A stretch of DNA of 64,000 nucleotides from Candidatus Puniceispirillum sp. (GCA_028383305.1 JAOEVD010000002.1:62001-126000), one strand, 5' to 3'. Shown: positions 22,472 to 35,613, counted from the first letter of the stretch. The notes: generated from the letters alone by a model not told the origin. Numbers and translations: made by a program.

Positions 22472-22921
22472 TCACAAACCTGTTGAGCCAAAACCACCAG
22501 TGGCACGCGGGGTATCGTCAAGATCATCGGCTTCGACGGGTGTCATAAAAGTGACAGCGGCAATCACCATCTGCGCAATCCGCATGCCGTGGGTAATGGT
22601 AAAATCATCAGTGCCATTATTGACCAAAATCACTGCAATTTCACCCCGATAATCACTATCAATTGTCCCGGGGGCATTGGCAACGGTAATTCCATATTTT
22701 AATGCAAGACCTGATCGTGGCCGGATTTGCGCTTCATAACCTGCTGGCAATGCCATGGCAAATCCGGTTGGAATGGCCTGACGCATATTTGGCTTGAGAC
22801 AAATTGGCTGGTCAATCGCGGCGGCAAGATCAACTCCGGCAGCCCCGCTTGTCGCATATGATGGCAAGGCAAGATCGCCAGCATGGGCTAGCCGCCGAAA
22901 TTTCACTGCAAGTTGTTTCAT
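22472..22921 (-). CDS. dut: Deoxyuridine 5'-triphosphate nucleotidohydrolase
   Basis: dUTPase hydrolyses dUTP to dUMP, keeping uracil out of DNA. All five family motifs appear in 149 residues: GAAGVDLAA, RPRSGLALKYG, GTIDSDYRGEI, RIAQMVI and RATGGFGSTG. The start overlaps the coaBC stop as ATGA, so the two are translationally coupled, as in many proteobacteria. Confidence 0.96.
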   Translation of the reverse strand: MKQLAVKFRRLAHAGDLALPSYATSGAAGVDLAAAIDQPICLKPNMRQAIPTGFAMALPAGYEAQIRPRSGLALKYGITVANAPGTIDSDYRGEIAVILVNNGTDDFTITHGMRIAQMVIAAVTFMTPVEADDLDDTPRATGGFGSTGL

Positions 22922-24414
22922 CTGGTCAATTCCGCTTCGATATGATCAGCCAATGTTTCGGCAAGATCGGTTTTTTGCATTTGTGGCCATTCGTCAACGC
23001 CATTTGCACTTACCAGCATGGCCTGATTTAAGGCGCTTCCAAAAACTGGATTAGCATCACCGCCAACCTGATTGGCAATGATCCAGTCGCATCCTTTGCG
23101 CTGGCGTTTTTCGATGGCATTTTGCAATAGATTGTCGGTTTCCGCGGCAAAGCCAATGACCAATTTTGGCCGGTTTGGCGCGGATGAAATATGCGCCAGA
23201 ATATCGGGGTTCTGGCATAGCGCTAACATCATGCCAGCATCGGGGTCTTCTGGCTTTTTCAGTTTCTGATCAGATACTGACTTTACGCGCCAATCCGCAA
23301 CCGCGGCGGCGCAAATGGCGATATCGGCAGGCAAGGCCGCTTTGCAAGCGGCCAGCATCTCATTGGCGGTTGTGACCTGAACTATGGTTACTTGATCCGG
23401 TGTTGGTTCATTGACCGGCCCGCTAATCAAAATCACATCCGCGCCGCGCTTGGCAAGGGTTGCGGCAATGGCATGGCCTTGTTTGCCCGATGACCGGTTG
23501 GCGATAAAGCGCACCTTGTCAATTGGCTCGATTGTTGGGCCTGATGTTACAATGATTCGTTTGCCAGCAAGCGGGCTTTTATTATGGTCTCTGGCATTGG
23601 TTATGTCTTGGGCATTGGTCATATTCTGTGGGGTGATAAGTTGCATTGCGGCCACGGCAACATCTGCCGGTTCGCACATCCGGCCTTCGCCCTCTTCGCC
23701 GCAGGCTGTATCGCCGCTTACCGGACCAATCATATGAACACCGCGCTGGCGCAGGCTGATGAAATTATGTTTGGTTGCCGCATGCGCCCACATTGCCGGA
23801 TTCATCGCTGGTGCCATTGCCACCTTGGCCGTGGTCGCAAGAAGTATGGTTGTCGCCAGATCATCGGCAATGCCGGCGTTTGCCCGCGCCATAAAATTGG
23901 CCGTTGCTGGAACGACAAGAACCAGATCGGCTGATCGTGCCAGCCGGATATGCCCCATTTCGGCTTCGTCCGTTAGTGAAAACAAACTGTCATAGCATTT
24001 CTCACCAGTCAGCGCGGCAAGGCTAAGAGGGGTGATAAATTGTTTGGCACCATCGGTCATCACGCCGGTGACATGCGCGCCAAGCTGTTGCAATTGGCGG
24101 GCGGTTTCTAAGGCCTTATAGGCAGCGATCCCGCCAGCAACGATCAACAAAATCCGCTTGCCGGAATGGGTGTCACTATGCAGTGGTTGCGATGATGTGG
24201 CAGGGGGGCCAGCCAGAATTTTAAGATCATCAGCGCGAATCTGATAACCTTTCTTGGTCAGCGCAGCATAGATAATGGGTTTGGCGCGTTCAGGTAAATG
24301 ACCGCGGGTCAGGTAATTGCTGATCGCGCTTGGCCCCACATTCAAAAGCTGCTGGATGGCATGGCGGCCGCCTAATGCGGTAATGATTGCCGATAAATTC
24401 ACAGAAATTGCCAC
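22918..24414 (-). CDS. coaBC: CoaBC (phosphopantothenoylcysteine synthetase/decarboxylase) with N-terminal HTH domain
   Basis: This bifunctional enzyme makes 4'-phosphopantetheine for coenzyme A. The CoaC flavoprotein part starts near residue 84 (KRILLIVAGGIAAYKALE), with PAMNPAMW and the flap ACGEEGEGRM. The CoaB part starts with VTSGPTIEPIDKVRFIANRSSGKQG (about 295). Unusually, residues 1-70 form an extra domain with a Cro/YdaS-like helix-turn-helix (GGRHAIQQLLNVGPSAISNYL ... KPIIYAALTKKGY). No in-frame start separates it from CoaC, so it is a real fusion on this reading. The start is GTG; a second GTG lies four codons on. Confidence 0.9.
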   Translation of the reverse strand: MAISVNLSAIITALGGRHAIQQLLNVGPSAISNYLTRGHLPERAKPIIYAALTKKGYQIRADDLKILAGPPATSSQPLHSDTHSGKRILLIVAGGIAAYKALETARQLQQLGAHVTGVMTDGAKQFITPLSLAALTGEKCYDSLFSLTDEAEMGHIRLARSADLVLVVPATANFMARANAGIADDLATTILLATTAKVAMAPAMNPAMWAHAATKHNFISLRQRGVHMIGPVSGDTACGEEGEGRMCEPADVAVAAMQLITPQNMTNAQDITNARDHNKSPLAGKRIIVTSGPTIEPIDKVRFIANRSSGKQGHAIAATLAKRGADVILISGPVNEPTPDQVTIVQVTTANEMLAACKAALPADIAICAAAVADWRVKSVSDQKLKKPEDPDAGMMLALCQNPDILAHISSAPNRPKLVIGFAAETDNLLQNAIEKRQRKGCDWIIANQVGGDANPVFGSALNQAMLVSANGVDEWPQMQKTDLAETLADHIEAELTR

Positions 24415-24456
24415 TTTCGTTATTTATAATTGAATAGCGATGAAAATATCACAAAA

Positions 24457-24494
24457 ATTCATATAAATTCCATTTATAGTAAAATTTAATGAAT
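24457..24494. promoter_or_regulatory. AT-rich inverted repeat upstream of coaBC
   Basis: ATTCATATAAAT (24457-24468) and ATTTAATGAAT (24484-24494) form an inverted repeat with one extra base, about 43-80 bp before the coaBC start and reaching into the end of ubiB. It could be the operator of the HTH domain carried by the CoaBC fusion, or simply part of an AT-rich promoter. Confidence 0.35.
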
Positions 24495-26006
24495 ATTCGT
24501 GAAAAAACTTGCAATGGCAAGCAAAAGCGCAACCAGAGCAACCCGCCCGGGCCATGTTGGCGGTGGTGACGTGATTGGTCTTTGCTGTGCGGCTTCGAAA
24601 GTGCTGAGTAATTTTGGCACGCGTGCGATGATTTGCATCATTTCATCAACAAGCTGTTCGGCGCGTTTTTTCACCCCAGCCTCATGCTTCATCCATGATT
24701 CGGCCATTGGCCGTGCTAATTGCCACATATCGGCTTTGGGGTTTAATTGCCGGGCAACACCCTCGGCCATCATCATGGTTTTCTGCAACAGATTATATTG
24801 CGGCTGCACCTCGATTTCAAAGCGGGTTGCCAGCTGGAAAATCTGTCCCAGCACAACGCCAAGCGAGACTTCGCCAAGCGGTTTGCCCATCACCGGATCA
24901 GCAACAGCGCGAACCGATTGCGAAAATTGATGAACCAAAACCCCCTCGCCAAGCATCCCAGCGTCTTTATGTAATTTGGCAACCATATCATAATCGCGGT
25001 CAAGCATCGCGCTGAGCAACCGCGCCAGAAACAGCTGGTCTTGGAAATCGAGATAGCCCATAATGCCAAAATCAATTGGCACCAGCGTGCCATCGGCGCG
25101 AACAAAAATATTGCCGGGATGCATATCGGCATGGAAATAGCCGTCGCGAAAAACCTGATTGAAAAAACTGCGCGCCGCAAATTCGGTAATTTTTCCAATA
25201 TCATGGCCAGCCTTGGTTAGGCGGTCGACATCATCAATCCGGATGCCATCGATCCATTGAATGATCAACATGCCTTTGGTGCTGTTTTCCAAATCCACCC
25301 ATGGCACATAAATTCCCTCATCATCGCGCATATTATCGGCAAGTCGTCCTGCCGCCGCCGCTTCGAGGCGCAGATCAAGCTCCATTTCTGAGAGCTGCTT
25401 GAACTGCATCACCGCTGTTACCAGATGCAGGCGCCGAAGCCCGGGTGCCAGCCATTGCAGAATTTGCGCTAGCGAATAGAAAAGCGCCGTATCTGCCAAC
25501 ATATGTTTTTCAATATCAGGGCGAAGCAATTTGACCGCCACCTCACGCCCGTCACAAAGCGTGGCCCGATGCACCTGCGCAATCGACGCGGCGGCAACCG
25601 CCGCATCGTCAAACTGGCTGAATAGGGTCTCGATGGGTTGGCCAATCTGTTGCGTAACCATCTGGCGCGCCTTTGCCGCGGCAAAAGGCGGTAAACGGTC
25701 TTGAAGCATGGTCAGTGACTGGCCAAGCTCGGGGCCAATCAGATCGGCGCGTGTTGATAAGGCCTGCCCAAATTTGATAAAGCCTGGCCCTAGTCTGACA
25801 AAGGCGTGACATAAAGCACCGCCAGCATCATTTACCGCGCTTTTCGACCGTACCGCCTTATCAATAAGCTGGCAGCAATGCCGCAACCAGCTTGGCAAAA
25901 GCGTAATCTGGGCAACATGCCCCAAAACCCCGGCGCGCCCAAGATGCCACGCAATATGCGGCAACCGCATGAGCGCGCGAAGCATGGATAGGCTGCGCTT
26001 TGCCAT
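24486..26006 (-). CDS. ubiB: UbiB-family ubiquinone biosynthesis protein (atypical kinase)
   Basis: UbiB supports coenzyme Q synthesis as an ADCK-like ATPase. The 506-residue protein has the KxGQ motif in IKFGQALSTRADLIG (about residue 78), the nucleotide-binding VAVKLLRP Lys, the catalytic HADMHPGN loop, the DFG-like PIDFGIMG, and a C-terminal membrane helix (VALVALLLAIASFF). The ATG overlaps the ubiE stop by one base (TAATG), giving tight coupling within the ubiE-ubiB pair. Confidence 0.94.
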   Translation of the reverse strand: MAKRSLSMLRALMRLPHIAWHLGRAGVLGHVAQITLLPSWLRHCCQLIDKAVRSKSAVNDAGGALCHAFVRLGPGFIKFGQALSTRADLIGPELGQSLTMLQDRLPPFAAAKARQMVTQQIGQPIETLFSQFDDAAVAAASIAQVHRATLCDGREVAVKLLRPDIEKHMLADTALFYSLAQILQWLAPGLRRLHLVTAVMQFKQLSEMELDLRLEAAAAGRLADNMRDDEGIYVPWVDLENSTKGMLIIQWIDGIRIDDVDRLTKAGHDIGKITEFAARSFFNQVFRDGYFHADMHPGNIFVRADGTLVPIDFGIMGYLDFQDQLFLARLLSAMLDRDYDMVAKLHKDAGMLGEGVLVHQFSQSVRAVADPVMGKPLGEVSLGVVLGQIFQLATRFEIEVQPQYNLLQKTMMMAEGVARQLNPKADMWQLARPMAESWMKHEAGVKKRAEQLVDEMMQIIARVPKLLSTFEAAQQRPITSPPPTWPGRVALVALLLAIASFFTNIH

Positions 26007-26809
26007 TAATCGAGCTTCCAGCCAGAATGGATACAGGCGATTCCCGCTGACAGGCTGCGCACCCGGATTTGTGCAAAGCCAGCTTCGGCAAACATATCGG
26101 CAAGCATTTCCTTGCTTGGGAAGGTGCGGATTGATTCGGCAAGATAGCGATAGCTATCTGCATCACCAGCGATAACCTGTCCCATGACCGGCAAAACATT
26201 GAACGAAAAACTGTCATATAATTTTGCCAAAGGGCGGCTTTGTACATGCGAAAATTCAAGACATAAAAACCGTCCGCCCGGTTTGAGAATACGGTAAGCT
26301 TCACGCAAGGCGGCCTGCCGGTCAGTGACATTACGTAACCCAAAGGCAATGGTCACAAAATCAGCGCTTTGATCATCAAATGGAAGTGACTCGGCATTGG
26401 CAACACACCAGCTAAGCCGATGCGCCAGACGCTGCAAATCACGCCGCCCGCGTCCCGCCTCAAGCATGGCGTGATTGATATCGGTGATACAGGCCTCGCC
26501 GCCACCGCCGCGCAAAAACCGCAAACTGATATCGCCAGTGCCGCCAGCAAGGTCAATCAGCTTTTGATGCGGTTGTGGTGCCATCCAGTCAATCATCGCC
26601 GCTTTCCACAGCCGGTGAATGCCGCCACTCATCACATCATTCATAATGTCATAACGATCGGCAACCGAATCAAACACGCCGCGCACCATGCGCGCTTTGT
26701 CGGCACGCTGGATGGTGCGAAAACCAAAATCTATGGTATTATCATCACTACCCGCATCGCGCGGTGTTGATATGGTCTGATCCGCTCTGTCAAAAGCAGG
26801 GTCTGTCAT
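26006..26809 (-). CDS. ubiE: Ubiquinone/menaquinone biosynthesis C-methyltransferase
   Basis: UbiE performs the SAM-dependent C-methylation in quinone synthesis. The 267-residue product shows FDSVADRYDIMNDVMSGGIHRLWK, the SAM-binding LIDLAGGTGDISLRFL (about residue 86), and the signature GLRNVTDRQAALREAYRILKPGGRFLCLEFS. It heads the leftward run ubiE-ubiB-coaBC-dut-moeB and is divergent from mutM, the common alphaproteobacterial order. Confidence 0.96.
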   Translation of the reverse strand: MTDPAFDRADQTISTPRDAGSDDNTIDFGFRTIQRADKARMVRGVFDSVADRYDIMNDVMSGGIHRLWKAAMIDWMAPQPHQKLIDLAGGTGDISLRFLRGGGGEACITDINHAMLEAGRGRRDLQRLAHRLSWCVANAESLPFDDQSADFVTIAFGLRNVTDRQAALREAYRILKPGGRFLCLEFSHVQSRPLAKLYDSFSFNVLPVMGQVIAGDADSYRYLAESIRTFPSKEMLADMFAEAGFAQIRVRSLSAGIACIHSGWKLD

Positions 26810-26957
26810 GATCGAAATCCTAATATTGCGAAACGCAGCCCTATCTATATCAGCCCGGAGCCGATTTCGAAATGATCTTCACCAATTCATTTAACGCTTT
26901 GGTCTGTCACCATGCGGGTTTTGCCATTTCATCGCCATTTACAACAGGGATTGTCTA

Positions 26958-27797
26958 ATGCCTGAATTGCCCGAGGTGGAAACCGTCAAGTTGGCTCTGA
27001 TCCCCGCTTTGCAGGGGCGAACCGTGTTATCGGCCTTTGTTGGTCGCAAGGATTTGCGCTGGCCATTGCCTGAAAATCTGGCTGAACGCCTGACTGGACG
27101 CCAATTTACCCGTCTTGCGCGGCGTGGCAAATATGTGATGATGATGCTTGATAATGGCGAGGTGCTTTTGCTTCATCTTGGCATGTCAGGCTCGATACGA
27201 ATCCATGAAGACAAGCCAGCGCTTGGCAAACATGATCATTTTATGCTGGAAATGGCACCGGCTGATGATCAGGGCGGGTCATCCTATGTTGTGTTCAATG
27301 ACCCGCGCCGTTTTGGCTGGATTGATCTTTTTGCCGAATCGGCGATGGTTGAGCATAAATTACTGGCCGGCATGGGGCCCGAACCGCTTGGTAATGAATT
27401 TTCCGGCGCACATCTTCAAGCCGTTTTCAAAGGCCGAACTGGTCCGGTCAAGAACGCGCTGTTAAACCAGCGGCTGGTGGCTGGAATTGGCAATATCTAT
27501 GCTAGTGAGGCTTTGTTCTATGCGCGGATTTCACCGCGGCGCAAGGCGGGCTCAATTCGCGGTCAACGTGCCGCGCGGCTTGCCAATTCGATTGTGACGG
27601 TTCTGCGAGCCGCGATTGAGGATGGCGGCACATCGCTTCGCGATCATGTTCAACCCGGCGGTGAAATTGGTTATTTCGTCCAGCGTCTTGCTGTTTATGG
27701 CCGCGCTGGTAAGCCCTGTCCGGTTTGTACCACACCGATTAAAACCTTGATCCAGTCAGGCCGATCCAGTTTTTACTGTTCTCGTTGCCAAGGCTAG
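26958..27797 (+). CDS. mutM: Formamidopyrimidine-DNA glycosylase
   Basis: MutM (Fpg) removes 8-oxoguanine and other oxidised bases and nicks the abasic site. The catalytic N-terminal Pro-Glu (MPELPEVETV), the Lys of the LLHLGMSG region and the C-terminal zinc finger (CPVCTTPIKTLIQSGRSSFYCSRCQ) are intact. The 279-residue length is normal. Confidence 0.97.
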   Translation: MPELPEVETVKLALIPALQGRTVLSAFVGRKDLRWPLPENLAERLTGRQFTRLARRGKYVMMMLDNGEVLLLHLGMSGSIRIHEDKPALGKHDHFMLEMAPADDQGGSSYVVFNDPRRFGWIDLFAESAMVEHKLLAGMGPEPLGNEFSGAHLQAVFKGRTGPVKNALLNQRLVAGIGNIYASEALFYARISPRRKAGSIRGQRAARLANSIVTVLRAAIEDGGTSLRDHVQPGGEIGYFVQRLAVYGRAGKPCPVCTTPIKTLIQSGRSSFYCSRCQG

Positions 27798-27852
27798 GTT
27801 TCACCGCTAGATTTATAGCCAGCACGAAACCAAACAACAGCGGTAATTTTAC

Positions 27853-28254
27853 ATGAACCTGTTCAGTCATAAAAAAGCATCAGCGTTAACCCGCGGTTTC
27901 GTTTCGGCTTTGATGATGCTGATGCTGATTGGTGGTCAGTTTCTGATTGGCCAACCTGTCAAAGCCGAAACGCAGCAGCATCGCTGGGCAGGTGATGTGC
28001 CGATTATGCAGGGCTGGCAAATCGAGCCTGAACTGGGTTTTGCCTTTGATTCGCCAAATGGCCGTATCGTTATGATTTTTGCGTCAACAGCGGCAGATGA
28101 AAATGACATCATGGCATTTTATGGTCAGACCTTGGCCCAGCTTGGCTGGACCGGTGGTGCTGGAAATTGGGTTCGTGACGCGGAAAAGCTGGTGATTGGC
28201 AAGGTGCAAACGGCACGCGGCGCGCTTTGGCGGCTAATGTTGCAACCGCGCTAG
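27853..28254 (+). CDS. Small exported protein of unknown function
   Basis: The 133-residue product has a signal peptide (hydrophobic core about residues 15-32, FVSALMMLMLIGGQFLIG, then VKAET as likely cleavage site). The remaining 95 residues form a compact soluble domain with IMQGWQIEPELGFAFDSPNGRIVMIFAS and a YGQTLAQLGW motif. Similar small periplasmic proteins occur between mutM or a hydratase gene and rpsT in alphaproteobacteria, but I know of no assigned function. Confidence 0.75.
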   Translation: MNLFSHKKASALTRGFVSALMMLMLIGGQFLIGQPVKAETQQHRWAGDVPIMQGWQIEPELGFAFDSPNGRIVMIFASTAADENDIMAFYGQTLAQLGWTGGAGNWVRDAEKLVIGKVQTARGALWRLMLQPR

Positions 28255-28332
28255 CCATGACCAAAGGCTGCATCGGGCGCTACAGCCAAGGCTGGCTTTG
28301 GAAGTCACATCACGACATGTTGGCAAAAGCGC

Positions 28333-28362
28333 TTGACGATGATAGCAAAAAAAGCATATAAG
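28333..28362 (+). promoter_or_regulatory. Predicted sigma70-type promoter of rpsT
   Basis: TTGACG, an 18-bp spacer and TATAAG precede the rpsT start by about 48 bp, giving a strong housekeeping promoter as expected for a ribosomal protein gene. Confidence 0.6.
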
Positions 28363-28409
28363 CCCGCTTCAGTTAAGTATTTATCGAACGACAGGGACGT
28401 AAAAACCCG

Positions 28410-28676
28410 ATGGCAAATCATAAGTCTTCCAAAAAGCGGATTATCCGCAACGCCAACCGCGCCTTAATAAATGGCGCTCGTATGAGCCGGATTCGCACTT
28501 TTGTGAAAAAAGTTGAAACAGCAATTGCTGAAGGCGATGCTGCTGTGGCGCGTGAAGCACTTCGTCAGGCGCAGCCGGAAATGCAGCGCGGCGTATCACG
28601 CGGCATCCTTCACAAAAACACCGTATCACGCAAAATTTCACGCCTTGCGGCCCGCGTCAAAGCCCTCGCAGCGTAA
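28410..28676 (+). CDS. rpsT: 30S ribosomal protein S20
   Basis: S20 binds 16S rRNA early in 30S assembly. The 88-residue basic protein has the family pattern: [17 protein letters not shown] at the N-terminus, a long helix, and [22 protein letters not shown] at the C-terminus. Its position just before dnaA is typical for alphaproteobacteria. It has its own promoter and terminator. Confidence 0.97.
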   Translation: MANHKSSKKRIIRNANRALINGARMSRIRTFVKKVETAIAEGDAAVAREALRQAQPEMQRGVSRGILHKNTVSRKISRLAARVKALAA

Positions 28677-29113
28677 TCTACCAATCACCAAACCGGCGAT
28701 TCGCATTGTATGACTTGAAAGCCTGCTCCTCAAAATGAGGGGCGGGCTTTTTTTGCCGGTTTTTGAGACTCAATATTCGAGTCATGCCGTGATCTGGGGG
28801 TTGGCGTGCGCAGCAGATCAACAGCAGTTAGCGACAGGGTTTTGCACGCAAGATCATCTATTTGCGATTCGGCAATTGATTGTGTTCAATTTTTCGATGA
28901 ATTGACGGTTTTTGCGCAAGATCTATGTCAATAAAAATAACCGCACTTTTGGCAAGTTTATTTTGCTTTCGACAGGCTTTGGTCTCTTGCAAAAAGGATA
29001 AAAAAATCGTTACTGTTTGTCCATCCTTGCAGTGAGTCCTTGGCGCAGCATTTGCTGCTTAGCCAACCTCTAATTAGGGCAAAATTAACCGAAACCCGTT
29101 GGAGGCTTTGCAG
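28677..29113. other. rpsT-dnaA intergenic region
   Basis: This 437-bp spacer holds the rpsT terminator, then an AT-rich stretch (about 28860-29020) and the dnaA leader. A short inverted repeat GACTC-N7-GAGTC lies near 28768-28784. I see only 7-of-9 matches to the DnaA box here, and no cluster, so it is not supported as a replication origin. The dnaA Shine-Dalgarno GGAGG is at 29101-29105. Confidence 0.5.
28720..28754 (+). terminator. Rho-independent terminator after rpsT
   Basis: A 12-bp stem with two G-U pairs (AGCCTGCTCCTC with GAGGGGCGGGCT, loop AAAAT) is followed by a run of T residues. Confidence 0.9.
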
Positions 29114-30622
29114 ATGTCTGATTATATGTCGAACAATCCTGATACAAAGCCAGCCTCTTATCCACAAGATAGCAGCGGGCGCGAACATACAGCATCAGCC
29201 CCATCAGTATCGCCGGCATCAACCGCCAGCGCCGATAAGGCAATTGAGGCTTGCTGGGGCCGGGTAAATCTGCGTATGCGAAAAGATATTGGTGATGCCG
29301 CTTGGCGTCACTGGATCAAGCCTTTGCGCGTTAGCCGCCTTGAAGATGGCACCTTGACCCTTGAGGCCGAATCAACCTTGGCGCGTGAACGTGTCAGCAG
29401 CCAATATGCCGATCGGTTGCGGGTTATCTCGGCGGCTGAATTCAACGATGTATCACCGTCGATCCGGCATGTTGAGGTGCGCCTTGCTAGCAACCTCGCC
29501 CGCAGCGGCCAGCAGCCGCATCGGCTAAGCGAACAGAAACAGGCACCAGCTGCAGCACATTCGGCGATCACCGGATCGCTAGCCGAAGGGCGTGATGATC
29601 TGATGGCAGGTCTTGATCCGCGCTATACATTTGCAAATTTTGTTGTTGGCAAGCCGAATGAGCTGGCTTTTGCCGTTGCCCGCCGGACCGCCGAAAGCGA
29701 GAAAGTGGCCTTTAACCCGCTATTTCTCTATGGCGGTGTTGGTCTTGGCAAAACGCATCTTATGCATGCGATTGCCTGGCATATCCGCCAGCAATCACCA
29801 TCGCGCAAGGTTTTATATCTGTCGGCTGAAAAATTCATGTATCGCTTTGTTCGCGCTTTGCGTTTTCGCGATACGATGTCATTCAAAGAACAGTTCCGGT
29901 CGGTTGATGTTTTGATGATTGATGATGTGCAATTCATCAGTGGTAAGGACTCAACCCAAGAAGAATTTTTCCATACATTTAATGCGCTTGTCGAAGATGG
30001 ACGCCAAGTCATCATCTCAGCCGATAAATCACCAACCGATCTTGAAGGTATGGAGGAGCGACTTCGCTCGCGCCTTGGCTGGGGCATGGTGGCTGATATC
30101 CATCCTGCCGATTATGAATTGCGGCTTGGCATCTTGCAGTCAAAGGCCGAACAGGCACCGGTGCAAATTGCCGATAAAGTGCTGGAGTTTATGGCGCATC
30201 GCATTGTCAGCAATGTTCGCGAATTAGAAGGTGCGTTAAACCGTATTTTGGCGCATGCCATTCTTGTTGGCCGGGAAATCACCAATGAGAGCGCGGCTGA
30301 ATTATTGGCTGATCTGCTTCGTGCAAGCAGCCGTCAGGTCAGTGTTGATGCGATCCAGAAACGCGTTGCCGCGCATTATGATGTTCGGGTAAGCGAAATG
30401 TTCTCGGCGCGTCGGTCACGCGATATTGCGCGGCCACGGCAGGTGGCCATGTATCTTGCGAAAAACCTGACCTCGCTATCCTATCCTGATATCGGGCGGC
30501 AATTTGGTGGGCGTGACCATACAACGGTGATGCATGCTGTCAAAACCATCGAGTCACTGTCGAAAGGTGATGGTCAGCTTGCCGAAGATGTGCAGCTGTT
30601 AAAATCGATTTTAGCGGGCTAG
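29114..30622 (+). CDS. dnaA: Chromosomal replication initiator protein DnaA
   Basis: DnaA binds DnaA boxes and opens the origin. The 502-residue protein has domain I (about residues 40-110), a flexible linker, the AAA+ domain with Walker A GGVGLGKTH (about 207) and Walker B VLMIDDVQF, and the C-terminal DNA-binding domain with the signature GGRDHTTVMHAVKTIE. The ATG at MSDYMSNN is chosen because GGAGG lies eight bases upstream. A perfect DnaA box lies within its first codons. Confidence 0.97.
   Translation: MSDYMSNNPDTKPASYPQDSSGREHTASAPSVSPASTASADKAIEACWGRVNLRMRKDIGDAAWRHWIKPLRVSRLEDGTLTLEAESTLARERVSSQYADRLRVISAAEFNDVSPSIRHVEVRLASNLARSGQQPHRLSEQKQAPAAAHSAITGSLAEGRDDLMAGLDPRYTFANFVVGKPNELAFAVARRTAESEKVAFNPLFLYGGVGLGKTHLMHAIAWHIRQQSPSRKVLYLSAEKFMYRFVRALRFRDTMSFKEQFRSVDVLMIDDVQFISGKDSTQEEFFHTFNALVEDGRQVIISADKSPTDLEGMEERLRSRLGWGMVADIHPADYELRLGILQSKAEQAPVQIADKVLEFMAHRIVSNVRELEGALNRILAHAILVGREITNESAAELLADLLRASSRQVSVDAIQKRVAAHYDVRVSEMFSARRSRDIARPRQVAMYLAKNLTSLSYPDIGRQFGGRDHTTVMHAVKTIESLSKGDGQLAEDVQLLKSILAG
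29158..29166 (+). promoter_or_regulatory. Perfect DnaA box inside the 5' end of dnaA
   Basis: TTATCCACA matches the strong DnaA-box consensus exactly and lies 45 bp after the dnaA start codon, in the low-complexity N-terminal coding region. It could allow DnaA to act on its own gene. A single box may also occur by chance. Confidence 0.45.
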
Positions 30623-30798
30623 GATTCGGCTTTTGTCATGGCTGAATCCGGCGCCGCGCCATGCTGGGCGCGAATCGGTAAAAATTCAATATTTTGATGC
30701 TTGTTTGTTAATCTCGTGCTATATTTTGTAGATAGCGTGGATTGGCCGGAAACCGGCATCGTAAAATACGACAACTGCCCTAAAAGAAGAGAAAGCTG

Positions 30799-31902
30799 AT
30801 GAAACTGACCATTGATCGTATGAGCTTATTGCGGCCCCTGGGTCATGTACAATCCGTTGTTGAACGGCGCAATACAATTCCCATTCTCGCCAATGTCGTA
30901 CTTCGTGCAGAAGAGGGTGAATTGTCGCTAACGGCAACCGATATGGACATGGATATTGCCACTGAAGTGGGTTGTTCGGTGATGACATCCGGTACAACCA
31001 CCATGTCGGCGCATCTGCTCTATGACATTGCCCGTAAATTGCCTGATGGTGCCGAAGTTGAAATCGCGGTCAATGACAGTCATGCCATGGTTAGTGCCGG
31101 ACGCTCTAGCTTTCGGCTGCCAACCCTGCCGGTTGAGGATTTTCCGGCAATCAGCAGCAATGAATTGCCGGTGAATTTCTCGCTTACCGCCGCTGACATG
31201 CGCGATTTGATTGATGCTACAAGATTTGCCATTTCGACTGAAGAAACGCGCTACTACCTGAATGGTATTTATATTCACAAGGCCGCATCCGGTGAATTAT
31301 GCGCCGTGGCAACCGATGGGCATCGTTTGGCGATGACTCGTCAGGCATTGCCATCAGGTGCCGCGCAAATGCCGTCAATTATTTTGCCGCGCAAAGCCGT
31401 TAGCGAACTGCGCAAGCTGCTTGATGATTTTGATGGTGATGTTCTTGTCGGCCTGTCCGAAACACGGGCTGAATTCCGGTTTGGCGTTGTACGCCTGACC
31501 AGCAAATTGATTGATGGCACATTCCCTGATTATACGCGCGTTATTCCGGTTGGAAATGACCGGATCATGCAGGTTGATGTCAGCGCTTTTTCCGCTGCGG
31601 TTGATCGTGTATCGACAATTGCTTCAGAAAAGTCGCGGTCGGTCAAAATGAGTCTAAAGTCACGTGTTTTAACCTTATCTGCCAGCAATACCGATGCTTC
31701 AAGCGCGACTGAAGAATTGGAAGTTAGCTATGATGGCCCTGAAATGGAAATTGGCTTTAACGCGCGTTACCTGCTGGATATTGCCGGTCAGGTCAATAGC
31801 GATATGGTTGAATTTGCGCTGGCTGATCAGGGGTCGCCAAGTCTGGTGCGCGCCCCGGGTGATGAAGCGAGCTTGTTTGTTTTGATGCCAATGCGCGTGT
31901 GA
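30799..31902 (+). CDS. dnaN: DNA polymerase III beta subunit (sliding clamp)
   Basis: The clamp tethers DNA polymerase to DNA as a ring-shaped dimer. The 367-residue product shows the three-domain pattern with VVERRNTIPILANVVL in domain I, TRFAISTEETRYYLNGIYIH in domain II and the C-terminal LFVLMPMRV that ends clamp proteins. It is 176 bp after dnaA and 7 bp before recF. Confidence 0.97.
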   Translation: MKLTIDRMSLLRPLGHVQSVVERRNTIPILANVVLRAEEGELSLTATDMDMDIATEVGCSVMTSGTTTMSAHLLYDIARKLPDGAEVEIAVNDSHAMVSAGRSSFRLPTLPVEDFPAISSNELPVNFSLTAADMRDLIDATRFAISTEETRYYLNGIYIHKAASGELCAVATDGHRLAMTRQALPSGAAQMPSIILPRKAVSELRKLLDDFDGDVLVGLSETRAEFRFGVVRLTSKLIDGTFPDYTRVIPVGNDRIMQVDVSAFSAAVDRVSTIASEKSRSVKMSLKSRVLTLSASNTDASSATEELEVSYDGPEMEIGFNARYLLDIAGQVNSDMVEFALADQGSPSLVRAPGDEASLFVLMPMRV

Positions 31903-31909
31903 GTGACAT

Positions 31910-35574
<3,665 letters not shown>

Positions 35575-35613
35575 TGCTGGCTAGAAACTGGCAAAAATAA
35601 GGGACATAAAATA

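Noticed and set aside
28677..29113. Replication origin at dnaA
   Set aside because: Only weak 7-of-9 DnaA-box matches and no clustered boxes or repeated AT-rich 13-mers were found; the one perfect box is inside dnaA. Cumulative GC skew on the whole chromosome would be needed.
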